64,000 bases of DNA, from contig CM031858.1 in assembly GCA_018697195.1 (NCBI GenBank), positions 83,650,370-83,714,369 of the forward strand, in the 5' to 3' direction. The notes under the pieces were generated by a model. It searched no databases, had not been told where the DNA came from, and saw only the letters and a list, made by a program, of their open reading frames with translations. Both the position numbers and the translations under genes were made by a program. The stretch comes from Certhia americana. Taxonomy: Eukaryota; Chordata; Aves; Passeriformes; Certhiidae. Positions 11,546-23,017 of the stretch are shown piece after piece (position 1 is the stretch's first letter; each line of letters begins with the position of its first letter).

Positions 11546-14040
11546 TCATGAGAAAGCATTATTTCCAACATACAGCGTGTGTACCTTGCAAGAGGAACAC
11601 ACAAAGCACAACCACAAAGGCCCAAAAGATTGAGTCTTTCAAAAAATATTTTTTTTTTCTTGAAAAGACTTCTCATATGAAGTCCAGAAGCTTTGCTTGT
11701 TCACTAAACTTCAATATTAGTAATACTTGAACCAGAGAATTAGAACGATGGAATTTAAAAGCCTTCTCTTTTTTCTTATTTGTCTGTTTGAAGTCTTGCT
11801 AAATATTTTAAGACATCTTTTCTGTGATTCATTTTGTCATGAGGTTGTACAGTCAGAGAACAAAAAATACAAAACCATCAAGAATGTGTGACAAATGCTT
11901 GTAAGATGCCAGATCTGTCAATATTTGAATTTGAATAGCATATGCACAATAATGTTGTACAAACAGAACTAATGCTGATTTAAAACATTCTCTTACAACA
12001 CTCCTTTCATTCTGGATTGAAGTGCCCTCTCCAAAGATACAAAGCTCCTATCACATGATATTCTAGGAATTATGCGGGTCAGAACCTTGACTGACACCCT
12101 ACAAGGAGCATAGTCAGGACGAGGGATCTTTTCTTCCTCCTGAAACTGGAGAAAACTCATGGGGTCCTAACCCTTGCGCCGATGGCATGATACAGTGAAA
12201 TTCTGCTCAGAGAGTATTTCCTCTGATTTTTTATTATTTAAATAAAAGACACTAAAGCCAAATAAAGAATTATTTTAGTAAGAATAGAATAAGACCAACC
12301 ATTGGTGCTTCAGATAATCTTCTTGAAAATAACTTCTGTCTTTTCTTGAAATAGCTTTGTCAAAGCCATGTTTTTGTATTTGCAGAAGAGAAGCCAAGAA
12401 ACTGCAAATAGGAGGGAATTAATATGAGTTAGTATTATTTCTAGAATTAAATATAAAACTGTGCCATTTTTAGTTACAACCAGTGATACATGATGTAAAA
12501 TGAAAAGAGCATAATGTCAGTAATGACATCATTCCTAACTTCAAATTAGTTGTTTTTAGGTAGAACTGTGCTCATTAGAATGCCCCAGAATGCAGAGAAG
12601 AGCCAGTCAATGTCACTGGAAGCACAGCGGATATGATGACTCTGAAGGGACTGCACATCACTGAAGTCAGCGTCTCTCCAGGTCATGGCTTACCTGGGGT
12701 GACAGTAGGAAGCAAGTGGGAGCAGCAGTGGCTGTAGCAGATATTGCTGGTTGGCAAGCTGTCTTGAGCAATTTCTTTTCCAAGTGATTAGATCCACTTA
12801 CAATGCAAAATATTTTCTCGTTTTTTAGCCACGATCAAGTGTCTGCTAGAAAAATCCTTTTGCAGAATTTCTTAGGAAATGAAAAGAGAAAAACAATAGT
12901 TTAAAAGGAATTATTATTTCACTTTCTGAAGCTTGCCAAAGATTCATCAGCTTGTATAAAGATTCCTTTCTCTGAGGAAAAGAGAGAAAAGATCTTACCT
13001 GGTACATGTTTGCCTGAGCTTGGCTTGTCTGTGGTTAAGGCAAGGTTTGGCATCTGGTGAGATGAGCAGCTGGGGAAGCTACATTTACGATCTGTGCCAA
13101 CACAACAACGCCTTCCTCCCATTGGTGTTTGCAGTCTTTAAGAAATCGCAGTCCTAAAACTTCCAAAATAAGTAGAGGAAAAATTATAAAATCCAATGGG
13201 CCCTCAGTCAGTGATCCTGACAGTTCTTTCTGAACCATTGCCTACCTTAAGCAGTCTAGACAGGAATTTGGCTGGTGCATGACAGACATCCCAGCTGTGC
13301 CTTTGCCAGGCGCTGCATCTCCTCCCCTCAAAAAACCTGATTCACAATAGGTGCCTTGCAATCTTATTTATACAGTGTCCATATGGAGAACAGTGCACAC
13401 TTGTACCTATTCATGCACATTTTTATTATATGTATGTATAAACATGTATATAAAAGGATATATAGGATACATAGTGTCAAAACTATGTACTTTTTACACT
13501 ACATGTATACAAAAACTTATAAACCCACATTTCACCTGTTTACTAAAGCATGAAGATGCATGGGCTATCAGGTCCAACCCAGCAGCCTTTGAACATAGGC
13601 AATATTCTGCTCTTTTACAAGACTCTTTTTATAATGACTTTTTTACACCATCCCCAGAGCTGTGATAAAGCAATGAAACTTTTTTATTCTGTTTTGGGGT
13701 AAGGTTTGTTTGGGTTTTTTTACACAGAGAAGTGTGTTTTCTCTTATTCTCAGAAGACAGTTTTATCTCAAAATTCCAAAAAATATAGTTTCTTGCAGAG
13801 GTCAGGCATGGAAATTTTTACCCTGAAGGGTAAAATTTGCAAGAGCAGTTTAGGTGGGTGATCGAGAAAAGTGGGTTAGAGTGGAAATTATTGCACAGCA
13901 TTGAGAGAGACACGTAGGGGGATAGTGCTTCTGCCATAGACTAGTTCATTAATGAAAACATGGAGCAAGGTATGCCATATTCTTTCGACACCTAGCCATA
14001 ACCTTAACTTCCACTGAAACACCAGAGACCATTTTTTAAA
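11546..14040. other. Unique sequence, no supported gene
   Basis: No recognisable exon, repeat or RNA gene. A small hairpin at 13816-13835 (TTTTACCC, loop TGAA, GGGTAAAA) extends by three more pairs past a one-base bulge. It is too short to call a microRNA precursor. Confidence 0.55.
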
Positions 14041-14116
14041 CTGGTAGGTGTTCTTGTCTTTTTTCCTTCCTTTTTTTTTTTTTTTTTGTTTGGTTTGGTT
14101 TGTTTTGTTTTCGTTT
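14041..14116. repeat. T-rich / TTTG low-complexity tract
   Basis: A T17 run at 14071-14087 followed by TTTGG and TTTTG units. Low-complexity pyrimidine-rich DNA, possibly an old retroposon tail in antisense. No flanking element is recognised. Confidence 0.85.
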
Positions 14117-14777
14117 TTCTTAAAGAATGAGCAGTTTGATGTGTCTATTTTTAGTCAGAGAAGGAAAGATTACATCCCCTACACCTGTGCAGAGCTGGGA
14201 CCAGACCACCAGGGATTTCCCTGGAAGATCTGAGCTTCACCTCTCTGCCAGAGGTCTTTCAAGACCTAAAGTGTTTAGAAGACATCAGAATATAGTTCAC
14301 AAAACAATGCCACAAAATAAAAACGTGTGGTCCAGGATACTGTTTGTCTAGAGCTGCATGTGACTGAGCCTGTCACTGCACACTGTGGGTAGCCATGGAC
14401 ATGTCTGAAGGGAATGCTATTTTGCATGGAAAATGTATTTTAATGCAATTTGGAAACTACGAGAGAGTTACTTCTCACTTGGGAGAGAAGGGCACACAGC
14501 ATCTTATCTTGCTTCTTTATAAGGAGACAACAAATATGCTGACTCTAGGATAAGCTCCTGGGAATGGCAGGCTCCCCTCTTGCCATGCCACAGCCGTGCA
14601 TCCCACCCCGCAGGGCTATGGTTTTGGGAGGTGTTGGGACAGGCACACAGCCCTGGCAGGGACATTTCACCACCAACGGGGCACTGCGGCCCTGCCTGGG
14701 CTCTCCCGCTGGCCTTGGGGGGCAGCCATTTTGCAGTGCTGAACAACCCTGAGCTGATAATTCTTTTCCCTCCTCAG

Positions 14778-15023
14778 GCAGTTCCTGTAAAATGGTGTCA
14801 GACCGCTGATGGCTCTGCATGGGCTTCTCCCATCCCTGCACTTGCAGTCCTGGGCCGTGCTGTAGGAACCCAGGCAGCCCCAGCCGCCATCAGGCCCTCA
14901 GTGACCGTGCCCTGTGTGGCGGCAGGTGAGCCCCGGCTGGTCCGTGCTGAGGTGTGGCACCTCTGGAAAGCAGCAGGCCACAGTCTGCATCCCAAGCTGC
15001 ACAGCTCTCCCAGCTTCTCAAAG
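14778..15023 (+). other. Candidate exon in a GC-rich patch (possible lncRNA or lineage-specific transcript)
   Basis: The left edge is a strong acceptor: a pyrimidine tract TTCTTTTCCCTCCTCAG ending at 14777. Two strong donors follow: GGCAG|GTGAGC after 14925 and AAAG|GTATGT after 15023. With the second donor the exon is 246 bases (82 codons) and stays open in the frame of a 197-codon ORF starting at 14580. The predicted residues show no known domain and are rich in Ala and Pro, as expected of chance GC-rich coding. A poly(A) signal lies 170 bases downstream. The GC content contrasts with the AT-rich flanks. I infer a possible non-coding or young exon, not a recognised gene. Confidence 0.3.
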
Positions 15024-15193
15024 GTATGTGCTTCATACTGTTTTGGTTTGGTGTTTTTTTTTAAGTATGGGCTTGTAGGAGCTTGCTTGAAAGTTTCTAT
15101 TAAGTTAGTCTTTAAAAAATTACCCTGTAACGGATTCTTCCTTAAGGCTTTCTCCGAGTTAAATTCGTTTTAATTCTGGCTTTCTTGTCATTA

Positions 15194-15199
15194 AATAAA
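15194..15199 (+). terminator. Poly(A) signal AATAAA downstream of the candidate exon
   Basis: A canonical AATAAA lies inside ATTAAATAAAC and is followed by T-rich sequence, as at genuine cleavage sites. Its nearness to the splice-like signals at 14.78-15.02 kb is what makes it notable; alone, AATAAA is common in AT-rich DNA. Confidence 0.3.
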
Positions 15200-15344
15200 C
15201 GAGTTTGATTTAATAATTATGTTTTATTACAGCTGAGGATGTCTAATATAGTAGAGGGTGGGTTGAGTTTTTCTCTTTGGCTGAGAACCGTGTTTGTTCC
15301 CTGGAGCCTCCCACTGCAGCCTTGACCAGGAAGTGTCAGGCAGC

Positions 15345-15355
15345 GCCGCCATTTT
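15345..15355 (+). promoter_or_regulatory. YY1-like motif GCCGCCATTTT
   Basis: GCCGCCATTTT is a near-consensus YY1 site, a motif often found at transcription starts of CpG promoters. It sits in a short CpG-containing stretch (about 15330-15420) within otherwise CpG-poor DNA. A small promoter is possible but no transcript is evident. Confidence 0.3.
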
Positions 15356-15619
15356 CCAGCGGGGCAGAACTCGCTGGGCCTCATTCTGTGAATAGTTACA
15401 CAGGCGCTTAATTTCATCACGCTAGCAGTTTCTGTCAATTGCTTTTCACAGTAAATATGTATATAAGAGGCTACCAAATGGCTAGATAATCTCTTTTCCA
15501 GGTGTTTTGATTTTGCTGGAGAGGAAGAGGAGAGGGATGGCCTCAATGAGGTTGTGGGGCGGCCTGAGGAAAGGGAACTTTCCCGTGTGCTGGGGAAGCT
15601 CAAGGCTGGGGCACATTGC

Positions 15620-17780
15620 TGCTTTCCTTCATGACATTATCACCACAGCCAGGATGACAAGCCTTTCCCTGCCATACTGTTGTTCCAAAAAAAGCTCTCA
15701 AACCGTAATATTCATCGGTGCCCATATTTGACATAGCCTTCATATCAAAGCTACTTGTCTGTAAATTCCTTTCTCAAGGAAGAAGCTGTGAGAGATGATC
15801 AAGGTTTGAAGTGCAGGAAATGAGCATGCTGACAGTGGTGAAACCTGACTATTTTGAGAAAGAGGGAGATGTGGCTGGAAAATACAGTGACGGGGGAAAG
15901 AAGTGGAGATGAGGGTAAAATGACTGGTAACATCCAGGTAAAAGGAAGGGATGTAGACATGAATGGGAGTTAAAGGGCAGACCACAAGTATCACTTTGTC
16001 AAAGAAAAGAAGCGTTTGGGTGTATAAACAGCTAGGAAAGGATAGGTGTATAGGCATATTATATAAAAGTTTCTTTTTACTAAGGGCAAAGGCAAAATTC
16101 CCATGGCTTTGTGAATGGATGGTTTTGGGGTTGCAGAAAACCAAGAAAATCAATGGAGAAATTTTGCTACTGCTGAATTCATTGATAACCAGTGATTGCA
16201 GAGTCAAGCAAATGCTCACCACCTGAAAACCCCAAACAATATCTAGTGACAGCTCTACTGAAAATTTCAAGAGTGTGTTATCCATCCCCTTGATCCCCAA
16301 ACTAAAACAAAAGAGGAACAAGAGGATAATGCCAACCTCACTGAGCTGTCTGGAATGCTATGAAGCTAGACACGGGAACTGGTTTGGAGTTTTGGTTTTT
16401 GTTTCTGCTTTGGACATTAGCTTCAAGAGGCAGAAGAAAAGGATATCATACATATAAGGACTAAAACTGGAAGACAATGCATCTGCCCCAGTAGCAACCA
16501 TACTGTTTGGTGTGAACATCTGGAGTAACTTGGGTGTTTACTGTGTTCTGAACTCTGGCAGCTGGAATGAGCAATAGGTTGAGTACTACCTTGGTATTTT
16601 TAAGTGGTTTTATTCTTTTTCATTGAAGTCCAAAGGGAACTGAGTAGTCTTTTCTTTTGCGTGTGTACTGTAGTTAGGAATAATAATTGTTCAGATAAAC
16701 TATATGACTAATGTATAACTTGGATGTAAGGTAGACTTGCAATGCTGTGGCCTAAAGCCTGGCCTCTTCTCCCGAAGACATAACTTTAAAATTATGACAA
16801 AAAAAGCCTCCTCAAGAAATATCTGCCTTAATTTAGCATTCTTACATGCGGTTAAATATTCTGATTTATTTTTGCTACAACTTTATTTAATTGTGAGGGG
16901 CCAGCCAGCAGAAAGGGTGTTCCTGACTTCTGTGGGCTTGGAACAGGCCGTTTTGCTGGCAGATAGATCATGTACTCGAACCACGTCTGCACTGAAAACA
17001 GAGCCAAAGGTATAGTATACTCTGACGGGTAAAATGATACACTATGATACCAATTGATAAAGAAGACTGCTGATCTGATTTCTCACTCACTGAAGTCACA
17101 GAATTCAGGCAGTGAAATCCCTGGAGCATTCAGTCTGCCACAAGCTGTGCAAGTAAGTGAAAAAGAATTAAACTAGTGAATTGGTAGGTAGATTGTAGAG
17201 AGTAGATAGATAACTGCTCAGGATAGTTATTCCACTGAAATTTTAATTACTTTTAGAGTAAATCCATCCCTGTAACCAAATTAAAAATAAATATTTTAAA
17301 AATCACTGAAATCCTCTTTGCTTTTGTTGTGTTGCAGCTTTCTATTTCTGCTACTACTTCCCTTTTAAATGGCAATTCACTCACACTTAGATTCACTTTC
17401 TTTGGCTTACAGCAGCAATTTGATATACCAGTGATTATCTGCCATAATTCAAAGAAGTTTCCTTCAAATGAAAAAATAAAAATGAATCATCATAGTCTTC
17501 AGTTTGAAGATGTCTAAAAGCATGTGAAAATATTTCTGCTGTGAAATCAAGTGGACAGTTTAGAGCTTGATAAGAGAAGATCTAGTAGATGCATATTTAG
17601 ACATTTAATATTTAGTAGCCACTGAGATTTCCCTCCATCTTGAAGGCAGATGCTCCAAGTTTGGGAGATATCTTTTGACCCACAGATATTTCCCTAACCC
17701 ATTGAAAATAGAACATAGAATTATGACAACTTGAGATACAAATTGACCTATGTCTGATCAGCAAGGGACTTTTTCCAGAG
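15620..17780. other. Unique sequence, no supported gene
   Basis: The plus strand is purine-rich at 15.75-16.25 kb, which gives a 193-codon open frame on the minus strand (15740-16321). Its translation is Ser/Phe/Leu-rich with no domain, as expected from skewed composition. Nothing else is recognised. Confidence 0.55.
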
Positions 17781-17784
17781 AAGC

Positions 17785-17933
17785 AGGTTTGAGTTGAATA
17801 TATGGAGATATTTGAGAACTGTCTGGATGCAACCCTATAAAATGTGCTGTAGGATGACCCTGCTTAAGGAGAGGGGGTTGGACGGGATAACTCACTGTGG
17901 TTCTTTTCCCTTATCCGTTCTGTGATTCTGTAA
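17785..17933 (+). repeat. CR1 LINE 3' end (sense)
   Basis: Sense-strand CR1 3' sequence: TGGAGATATTTGAGAACTG at 17803, 'GATGACCCTGCTTAAG' near 17853, 'GGGGGTTGGACGGGATAAC' near 17873, and the terminal octamer region GTTCTGTGATTCTGTA at 17917-17932. CR1 ends in short ATTCTGTG-type repeats instead of a poly(A) tail, and these are visible here. This is a short 5'-truncated, internally deleted copy. Its downstream edge adjoins the paired hairpins at 17942-17979. Confidence 0.85.
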
Positions 17934-17941
17934 TTTTGCCA

Positions 17942-17979
17942 ATCTGAGGTGATTTTTTCATCACCTCAGATGAAAAAAC
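17942..17979. repeat. Two overlapping, mutually exclusive perfect inverted repeats
   Basis: First hairpin: a 12-base arm ATCTGAGGTGAT (17942-17953), a six-base loop and the perfect complement at 17960-17971. Second hairpin: TTTTTTCATC (17953-17962), loop ACCTCA, then GATGAAAAAA (17969-17978). The two share bases, so only one can form at a time. This lies nine bases after the CR1 3' terminus. Confidence 0.9.
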
Positions 17980-18659
17980 TTGCATTCTGAAAAGCCCTGT
18001 AAGCATTTAGTTACAAGTGAAGTTGCACTCCTGCTGACAAGGTGCTTGTCTCAAATCCCTGGTTCACGTTTCTGTAGTGCATCTTGGAGCAGGGGGAGAG
18101 GTTTCCCCTTGTAGGAAAAATGCGTCCTGCTCTCCCAGCTGTGTCTGCAACTCACTCTCCTCCTTGTCAGTTTTTGTGCACTCCAGCCAGCAATTCTTGT
18201 GGGATACTGTGTTATGCACAGACTTCTCTGCATGCACGGTGTAAGGATTTGAGTGCCCCAGTCAGAGCAGTGAGCTCTGCTAGGTAACAAGGGGAACGTG
18301 TCAGTGCCTTTGTTCTGCAAATGTATCTTTCTGCCTGTATATCCTAATTCTTCATCTTGGGACAGAATTATCTACTGGTATAAGGACTTTTTGGAGAGAT
18401 CCTGATTCCTGCTGCATGCTTTCAAGCAGGAACTAGACTGTGGATGTAGGATAAATTTCTGAGACAGTGACTAATTCCAGTTTGATACACAATAAGGAAT
18501 AGCACGAAGTTTTAAATATCAGTCATTTGTATCTAGTAATGGACATTTCTAGTTTCAATATGACTAGCATAAAGGCATCTGTGTTTCATTTTATGGCAAA
18601 GAGAATCCAAGAAATATAAAAGGATAAGAAAAAATATATATATATTTAGTGATAACTCA

Positions 18660-19330
18660 TTGTGTTCATTTGCCTGTGAAAAAATTATATATTTATGTCA
18701 AGCACAAATGTCCAGGGCCAACAAGCTTCACAGCCGATCTAAACTTCTAAAACCCCTTTATGGGGGCATCCGATTAAGGCATTTAGGTAAGCAGCTTGCC
18801 TTAACATGGGATGCAGGAAGCGATCATATGGAATTGAGTTTGCATGCCTGCATACCAGAGTGCCAAAGAAAGTGCATCTCAGCAGTTCCCTTTGCATCAG
18901 AGGGGTTCTAGGTTGAACTGAAGCCAGTATAGTAACTCTGTTGTGCTGTCTGTCTGGTGAAAGAGGGACCACGGCCAGAGATGTGCTGTATAAAGAGGAT
19001 TCTCCCTAGCAGCAGAATAAGTCGAGCCCAGAGCAAGCTGTATGGACTCTGTGCACTGCAGCTGGGGCATATGCTGTGCACAATTACACCTTCAGCTCTG
19101 CCTTGATTCAGTCGAGCTCAAGAACCCAGTGCAACTGTAACCAAGTCAGCAAAGCATCAGTCGCTGTGGGCTGTACGGATCTGCCTGGAGCCCCAGGGGC
19201 AGCCAGAGCAAGTCTGTGTTGGAGTGTCTGCTGCTATTGCAGCACTGACAGCCTGAAGCTGTCTTGTCTAAACCAATCCATGCTAGAGGGCTCTATTTCC
19301 ATATGCAAATGCAAACATGACCTGTGAGTT
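18660..19330 (+). promoter_or_regulatory. GC-richer patch with TATA-like and octamer motifs
   Basis: This stretch is less AT-rich than its flanks. It contains TATAAAG at 18989-18995, a CCAAT near 19273 and a consensus octamer ATGCAAAT at 19303-19310, the POU/OCT binding site. It may be an enhancer, a cryptic promoter or an unrecognised LTR. No open frame in it resembles a known protein. Confidence 0.25.
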
Positions 19331-22300
19331 ACTACAGGGGCTCCTACCAGATATTCTGACTTATTACTCCCAGACAAACTTTCACTTGATCTGATAAGCA
19401 CCACTGCAAAATCTCAGGTGTGCTGGAAACATTGCTGTTTCAGAAAGAACTATACTCTTCCTGTTTTCTTTTTTTATTATTTTTTTATTATCTCAAGTTC
19501 AGTGTGGAAGAAATCTAAAATTTCTGTTTCATCTCTGAGATTTGGCTTTCTTTTTTGTCAGTGTGTTTTGTTTTAGCAAATTATAGGAATAGTGACTCTT
19601 GACAATGAACTCATCCTTCCTAGCTTTAAACACAAGCTTCTTCGAACTGCCTGTCTTTTTAAGATCAACTTAACATAAGTTCAGAGCTCATACTGAACAG
19701 TGCAGTGTTTTCTCTCTGTTGAAGAAGAGAGAATTAATGAGGAAAGACATAACTAAAAGGCTCACTGGAACTTTTATCAGAACCCTATCTAAATTTTAAT
19801 AGCAGAAATCATTAAAAATTCCGCTACTTATTGAGAGTCTCACTACTTCCTTTTTTCAAATAGGCTGATATATTTCATGAAAAATCTTTCCCACCATATT
19901 TTTCACATATACTTCCTCTTCCAAACTGAATAGAACGCAGCACAGATTTCATCTTGATAAGTGTGTGCACAGGCAAGTTTCTTAGCATCCTTTTCTAAGG
20001 AAATCTCTGCTTTTGTTTAAAAGCACATATTCTCTGAGCAGATAGTAATTTACATATTTTGGGATGCCATCTGTGCTTTATCTTGGAATTCTAGGATGGG
20101 ATGAAGTACATTTAAATGTTGGTGTTAAACTTCCAAAACTTTAACTTACAAGAGCGTCCGGCTGTTCTGTCAGTGAAAAATTGAGATTTTTTCAATTTAC
20201 AGGAACTGACTGAACTGCATTTTATCCTAGGGATTTGTAATCAGTTTGATTTTCTTTGATCATGCAGATATGTATTAATGATAACCAGAAGTAGAATCAA
20301 CAAAGTAGATCCATATCTATTCTCAGAGTACTTGATCTGAAACTGGCAGATTGAAACCTTCTGGACATATATTTCATCCATAGATTCTTGGTACTCTGTA
20401 TCTATGATAGAAGGACGAGGACAACCTCTGCCTCTGGGCCCTTACCCACCTCTTCAAAGCAGCTGTATAAAGTAGTTTATCTCATGCCACTTGATTTGGG
20501 TAGGAGTGAAGGGACAAAGAATGGAATCTTGTCAATTGAGAATTTGATTTTTTTTTTTAATTGAAAGAAGGCTTTGCTAATGTTTTTTATGTATATATAA
20601 AATATATAAATATGTGTCTATATACATACATACATATGCACTTTCACAACACTTTAGACAACGCATTCATTTGCTTTAATGCACTTAAAGATGTGAGTGA
20701 GTTCAAAGGGGATTTCTGTTTATTAAATGGAATTATATTTCCCTCTTCTGTGGGCTTTAGCATTCACCCTTTTGATCATAGAAACAGTTTCCAGTGTTGT
20801 AATTCTTCTATTGCTAGCTCTCTCCCTGGAATAAAACCAAAACTAGAGTATGTGAGAACACTTACTGTAAAACAGAGGTTTCTGAGCAAGATCATATTTA
20901 AGAATTAGGCATGCCTATGGAGTGAGTGTCTTTTAGTGGCCTGATGATCATTACCGCCGCAACGGAGGAAATTACTATATTCCTTACTCAAAACATTCCT
21001 ACAAAGTAAAGCATGACTATCAATGGTACATTTATTCATGAGAAGAAGCCTGAAAAATGTAGGTGTTCTTCTTACATCAGCTTATATCCTGTTGACAACT
21101 CAGATGACACTAGGCCCACTTATTAGTTTCTAGTGGTTTAACTGACAACTTTTGGTCTCATAAAATGTACTATAAATACTATCTACAGCACAGCCTTGCT
21201 GTTCAGTGGTACACCAAGTGTTCAGATGGCTGAGAATGCTATTTCCCAATGGGAAATGTGGCATTTGGCAATCGTTTATTCTGATTTCCTTTGAGGATAT
21301 GAAGGAAAGATTTTACCAAAGTAATCCCTGAGTAAAAAGCAAGCAACAAAATTACTAATTCCAAAGCACTGGACTATAGAATGAATGCTAAAGTGCAGAC
21401 TTTATTATATCTTTAAAGTAGATAGGGTGAATACATACTTTTACCTCTATAGGGAAAAATATTTGTGCTTTCCACATGAGCTTGTGGGAAAATTACATGG
21501 GATTGATTTCACGAGTTTGGAAATGAAGCCTGGTGTTGCGAACAACTTCACAGCCCCAACTCTGAACTCACTTGGCAGCATGGATGTAGGAACCTCTTTC
21601 TCCCAGTGAAGTCACTCCTGCCAGCGGTTACAACACAAAGAGGGTTTGGCTCATTTAGGACAAATTGTGATATAACCAAGTCCCATGTCTGGGTGAAAAA
21701 AAACTAGATATTTTTTCATCTGGAACAGGACAGTTTGTAGAGAAGGAGAAAAAAACAGCCCAAGCACTTATTGCTTTTGGTTCCTGTGGAGCTATGCTGC
21801 CCCTATCTTGTCAAGAAAATCAGGGAAATGATGAGAGACTGTGAAGTGCAAGTTTAGCCAACATAAGATTAACACATTTTATCAACTTTAATCTCATTTT
21901 TCTAGTACCTAAGTTTATCATGTTCCTCATTGCAGTGAGTTTATACTCAATCTTCCTTTATTCTTGGCCTCCTTCTTAAGAATGAGGGTTATGGGGCCAT
22001 GCTCCTACACCACCTTAGGCAGCAGGCAAACTGGTCGGTGACTTTCAGCTAAAGTTGATGTGATGTAGGGATCACATAATATATCGAGTTCCTACCAGCC
22101 ATTTTAGGGAATTCATACCTGTATGTAAAAAAGAGTCTGAACTGAGAGAAAACAGAGGTTGACTCCTGCCCCAACTAATGGCAGAGGGCAGGTGACCAGG
22201 AAACCTTTGCTTATTACCAGGCTGCCAAGAAGTGTCGCCCAGAGGCAGCCATGACTACACTGCCACTGTCTCAGCTAAGAGTGCCAAGGATGTGAGAAGA

Positions 22301-22911
22301 GAGCAAAAGGAGGGAAGAGTGACAGAGAGACACACAGGAAGGTCAAGGTGGCATAGGAGGGTCTGGGTTTTGCAGGAGTGGAACATTTGAAGAATGGGAA
22401 ATTTCATTCCAGAAGAAACAATGCTTCATGTTCAAAGAATTATTACTTCTTTAATATATTCAGCATTCTGTTTCTTTTTCACAGTTTCTTTATTCCCTGC
22501 CCACACTTATTAACAAAGCTTGTGACAACATGGACTTAGCAGTTTGGGTGGGCTGTACATTTACCTCTGAAGGATTTTAGCAATCCCTTAGAAGAATATA
22601 TTAAAACTCTCAAGAGAAGATGCAGATGTAATACACTGAAACAGTTAAATGCTGACCTCAGAATAAGACATGAGACCTCAAGCCCTTTTCTTCAGTCTCA
22701 GAGTAATAGCCTCCCTGCTGAAGCAAACAGAAAATGTGTTGCCTGTGCAGATAAGAGAACCTTAGAGTACCTTGAAACTGTGATTCAGCACACTTGAAGT
22801 TACTACTGTTTTACAAGAAGGTGCTGACTCATTTACTAACTGCATGCAAAACAATCTAGAAGTGCCACTCTTTTTCTCTAAAAAAATTTATACATTACTA
22901 TCAGTAGCAAT
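19331..22911. other. Unique sequence with minor simple repeats
   Basis: No gene recognised. A 115-codon frame at 20561-20908 starts in AT-microsatellite sequence and has no domain features. Sequence at 22.0-22.4 kb is less AT-rich but shows no known repeat or exon. Confidence 0.5.
20588..20638. repeat. AT-rich TATA/CATA microsatellite
   Basis: TATGTATATATAAAATATATAAATATG grades into a CATA repeat (ATACATACATACATATG). It is a decayed mixed tetranucleotide and dinucleotide repeat. Confidence 0.85.
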
Positions 22912-23017
22912 CATAGAATCACTGAATAGGTCGGGAGGGAATGGACTACAGTGGATCATCTGGTCTAATTTCCCTTCCCAAGCAAGGTAATCCCAGAGCA
23001 CGTGGCATAGTATTGCC
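22912..23017 (-). repeat. CR1 LINE 3' fragment (antisense)
   Basis: It begins on the plus strand with TCATAGAATCACTGAAT, the reverse complement of the CR1 terminal repeats. It continues with 'GGATCATCTGGTCTAAT' and 'AGCAAGGTAATCCCAGAGCA', which match the antisense CR1 3' end. About 100 bases remain, so this is a heavily 5'-truncated copy. Confidence 0.85.

Noticed and set aside
15740..16321. 193-codon minus-strand frame
   Set aside because: It results from a purine-rich plus strand that removes minus-strand stops. The product is Ser/Phe/Leu-rich with no domain.
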